From contig NZ_JAHBBW010000008.1 in the NCBI RefSeq assembly GCF_018390535.1, positions 62,001 to 126,000 on the forward strand: a stretch of DNA of 64,000 nucleotides. Reading direction: 5' to 3'. Each line of letters starts with the position of its first letter. Position 1 is the stretch's first letter. Source of the DNA: Bacteroides propionicigenes (GTDB lineage Bacteria; Bacteroidota; Bacteroidia; Bacteroidales; Bacteroidaceae). Positions 61,812 to 64,000 of the stretch are shown here, one piece after another. Both the position numbers and the translations under genes were made by a program. Below the pieces are notes generated by a model. That model saw nothing but the letters and a program-made list of their open reading frames with translations, did no database searches and had not been told where the DNA came from.

Positions 61812-61842
61812 TTGAGGATTGATGTGGAAATTTGTAAATTTG
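61812..61842 (+). promoter_or_regulatory. Promoter of the TPR-protein gene
   Basis: TTG (61812-61814) is followed after 20 bases by TAAATTTG (61835-61842), a good match to the Bacteroides -33/-7 form. The start codon is 55 bases downstream. Confidence 0.6.
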
Positions 61843-61896
61843 TGGGTGATTCTCTATGGGAGGATTTCGGGCTGTAAAACAATATAGACTTAAAAG

Positions 61897-62580
61897 ATGA
61901 AAACCTTAACTTTACTTTTCTTTGGGCTCTTGCTGTGCCCAATGTCACTTCTGGCACAATCAGCAGATGTGCTGCTGCAGAAGGTGGCTGATGCCTTATC
62001 GGTTGGTAAGGATGATTATGCCGTGAGTTTATTCCGCCAGGCTGCGAGTATGGGAGCGGAGCAGACAGAGATGTTCTATTGGACGCACGTTGAGAAAAAC
62101 AGTGCTGTGGCTTCCCGCTTCGTACGGGAACTGGCTACTTACTACAAAGATAAGCGGAACTACGACAAAGCATACCTTTTTTATAAAGAGTGGTTGCAAT
62201 ATTATCCGGAAGATGTTCCCGGACTTGTGGCATGCGCGGAGATGCAGTTGATGCGCGGAGAGTCGAAAAAAGCTCTAAAACTTTATGAAAAGGTGCTGGC
62301 ATTGGATGCGGATAATCTTCAGGCAAATATATTTTTGGGTAACTATTACTATCTTCAGGCAGAACAAGAGAAGAAAACGCTGGAGGATGACTACAAGAAA
62401 ATCGTTTCTCCCACACGTATGCAATATGCCCGTTACCGTAACGGGCTATCGGATGTGTTCTCCAACGGATATGACAAAGCTAAGAGCTATTTGCAGAAAG
62501 TGCTTCAACTGTTTCCTTCCACCGAAGCGGGAAAAACATTGGAACGGATAAAGATATTGGAAAAAGAGATGAACAAATGA
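61897..62580 (+). CDS. Exported tetratricopeptide-repeat protein
   Basis: The 227-residue protein has a signal peptide (MKTLTLLFFGLLLCPMSLLAQ), so it works in the periplasm. TPR-like helices follow: YAVSLFRQAASMGAEQTEMF, YDKAYLFYKEWLQYYPEDVP, ALKLYEKVLALDADNLQANI and AKSYLQKVLQLFPSTEAGKT. No lipid cysteine or enzyme motif is present. TPR proteins of this type often support protein complexes; no partner can be named. It has its own promoter upstream, and the terminator hairpin overlaps its last codons. It is convergent with the metalloprotease gene. Confidence 0.88.
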   Translation: MKTLTLLFFGLLLCPMSLLAQSADVLLQKVADALSVGKDDYAVSLFRQAASMGAEQTEMFYWTHVEKNSAVASRFVRELATYYKDKRNYDKAYLFYKEWLQYYPEDVPGLVACAEMQLMRGESKKALKLYEKVLALDADNLQANIFLGNYYYLQAEQEKKTLEDDYKKIVSPTRMQYARYRNGLSDVFSNGYDKAKSYLQKVLQLFPSTEAGKTLERIKILEKEMNK

Positions 62581-62596
62581 TGTTCATCTCTTTTTA
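62561..62596. terminator. Bidirectional terminator overlapping the TPR gene's stop
   Basis: AGAGATGAACA (62565-62575) pairs with TGTTCATCTCT (62581-62591) around a 5-base loop containing the TGA stop, with an A tract before and TTTTT after. It serves both convergent genes. Confidence 0.85.
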
Positions 62597-62614
62597 TTGT
62601 ATATTGTGTGATGT

Positions 62615-63946
62615 TTACTTGATTGTTTGAATCGGCAATTTTATAAGTCCTTTCGGTACAGAACGTGTACTTGTTTCCTGACCTACTTTTGGCCCTGGTA
62701 TCAGAGGACTGTACATCAAAACATGGCGAATGCGTGTTCGCTGTTCTGGGGTGAATTGGTCTGAATAGCTGACTGCATAATCCATGATGTTACGTGAGGT
62801 AAACCGTTCACCGGTCAGGCAATTGTCACGGTTCACCAGATAGGCAAATGTAAACTTGTCCGGTTCTGCTGATGCAATGTATGCATAATCAATATCGTAT
62901 TGTTCCTTATTATAAGTAGGAGTATCTGTACAATAGTCAGTATCTTTACAACCGTTTTTGCTTTCAGTCTCGCTTTCTGTCTCATAGAATACATGATGCA
63001 AACCTAAGTAATGCCCTAATTCATGGGCTAATGTAACAGTAACATCTGCTGTGTTGTACATGGTTTCCGTACTTTCTTCGTTAATAAACAAACTGTTGAT
63101 GGATACACAATAGGGAAAGGCTAAGTTCTTCAATTCTAAATGAGACTCATTGATGTTGGTGAGACCTGCCAAACTATTTGGCCCCTTTGTAGTATAAGGT
63201 AAGTGTGATATACCTAATGCTGTTACATTGTCAGTTGGATTATTTGTGAAGTTATAGACCATTATATTAATATACTCGTTAGGATCCCATAGGTATTTCA
63301 CATAACCTTTTCCCGTTTCTACATCGTCATTCATAAAGATATCGCAATCTATCGGATAACTATCCGGCCATGAAATGTACTCTACACCCGGTTTTTCCAT
63401 GGTTTCTCCATTTGGACGGATAGTAGCGAGTGTGAATGTTAAATTCATGTCTACACTCTGTGAACTATTTTTATAAAGTTTGTTTACCCTATCTAATATT
63501 TTTGACAGACGATTTTGACTGACGTATTGCTCTGGGGCTGATTTATCTTTGTATAGCACATGGAAAATCACGGGGAGTTTGTAGTGATACTGTTCTATCG
63601 ATGTATATCCTGCTGCCTGAGTGATTTCTATTTTTTTACTCATTTTGAGAACAGCCGATGTAACTGTTACTATTACCTTTCTTTCTTTATTGTCAGGGTT
63701 GGCTTCTATTTGCAGAGTTAGTGCTTGGTTGCCGAAGCTTTTATCGGGGGTAATATTGCACCATTGTGCGGTTTTAGATACTTGCCACTCTACATTGCTC
63801 GTTATATCGACAGTCAATGTCGCTCCATCGCTGCTGACGTTACTGAATGACGATTCAGATAGCTCTAAATAGTTGGTTTCATTGTCTTCGCAACTATATA
63901 AAATAAAACTTGATAGGGCGATTACGATTAAAGTTTGTATTTTCAT
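62615..63946 (-). CDS. Zinc metalloprotease lipoprotein with a BACON domain
   Basis: The 443-residue protein has a lipoprotein signal MKIQTLIVIALSSFILYSC (cysteine 19) followed by EDNETNY. Residues ~25-110 form a BACON domain (SVSSDGATLTVDITSNVEWQV-like, with QWCNITPDKSFGNQALTLQI). The catalytic part has the extended zinc motif HELGHYLGLHH (H308, E309, H312, H318 as HExxHxxGxxH) and a Met-turn NIMDYAVSYSDQFTP, as in pappalysin-type (M43) metzincins. Cysteine pairs in GCKDTDYCTDTP and NRDNCLTGE fit family disulfides. It is probably surface-exposed and cleaves host or dietary protein. A putative host-directed role is a guess. Confidence 0.88.
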   Translation of the reverse strand: MKIQTLIVIALSSFILYSCEDNETNYLELSESSFSNVSSDGATLTVDITSNVEWQVSKTAQWCNITPDKSFGNQALTLQIEANPDNKERKVIVTVTSAVLKMSKKIEITQAAGYTSIEQYHYKLPVIFHVLYKDKSAPEQYVSQNRLSKILDRVNKLYKNSSQSVDMNLTFTLATIRPNGETMEKPGVEYISWPDSYPIDCDIFMNDDVETGKGYVKYLWDPNEYINIMVYNFTNNPTDNVTALGISHLPYTTKGPNSLAGLTNINESHLELKNLAFPYCVSINSLFINEESTETMYNTADVTVTLAHELGHYLGLHHVFYETESETESKNGCKDTDYCTDTPTYNKEQYDIDYAYIASAEPDKFTFAYLVNRDNCLTGERFTSRNIMDYAVSYSDQFTPEQRTRIRHVLMYSPLIPGPKVGQETSTRSVPKGLIKLPIQTIK

Positions 63947-64000
63947 GATTTTATAGATTAGCTTCGTACAGAATATGTTCTGTTAAGATAATGTTTACCA

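Overview
The window comes from a Bacteroides-type gut anaerobe (Bacteroidales). The signs are four SusC/SusD (RagA/RagB) pairs with many type II lipoprotein signals, promoters of the Bacteroides form TTG-N18..20-TAnnTTTG, weak AT-rich ribosome binding regions, a TonB-dependent thiamine receptor, and housekeeping proteins of Bacteroidetes type (DUF4954, class I fumarase, PL10 pectate lyase, BACON-domain lipoprotein). The first gene is cut by the left edge of the window; nearly all others are intact.

Layout. 1-4.3 kb: threonine operon (thrA C-terminal part, a phosphoglycerate-mutase-like protein in the thrB position, thrC). 4.3-4.8 kb: a small RelE/ParE-type toxin with a 55-residue antitoxin. 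4.9-8.6 kb: thiamine salvage operon read leftwards from a promoter and TPP riboswitch (TonB receptor, PnuT-like transporter, thiamine pyrophosphokinase). 8.6-16.3 kb: mostly core genes (MscS channel, small unknown proteins, a 33-bp inverted repeat, tRNA-Lys, AI-2E-family permease, thymidine kinase, RsmI, coiled-coil lipoprotein, YjjG-like HAD phosphatase, MarC).

16.4-42.4 kb is the most interesting part. It looks like a phase-variable SusC/SusD shufflon. Only one of four SusC genes (24062-27244) has a promoter, start codon and signal peptide. The other three (one leftward, two rightward) begin abruptly at the same codon, at a shared 28-bp sequence, and each carries a related non-coding leader of about 240 bp. 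A tyrosine recombinase lies between the leftward silent gene and the active gene, on the same 2.3-kb segment as the promoter/signal-peptide cassette. Inversion between sites would move that cassette from one SusC to another. Each SusC is followed by its own SusD and, in three of four cases, extra surface lipoproteins. There are no glycoside hydrolases or recognisable PUL regulators inside the block. An unrelated AAA-type ATPase sits in the middle.

42.5-64 kb returns to core and accessory genes: HflX, DUF4954, fumarase, PL10 pectate lyase, a tripartite RND efflux operon, a pyrH-frr-rsgA cluster, a copper module (CopA with a CopZ-like C-terminal domain and an HMA-AraC fusion regulator), a MATE exporter, a TPR protein and a secreted HExxH metalloprotease lipoprotein. 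All functional statements rest on reading the sequence and on recalled family knowledge; no database search was run.
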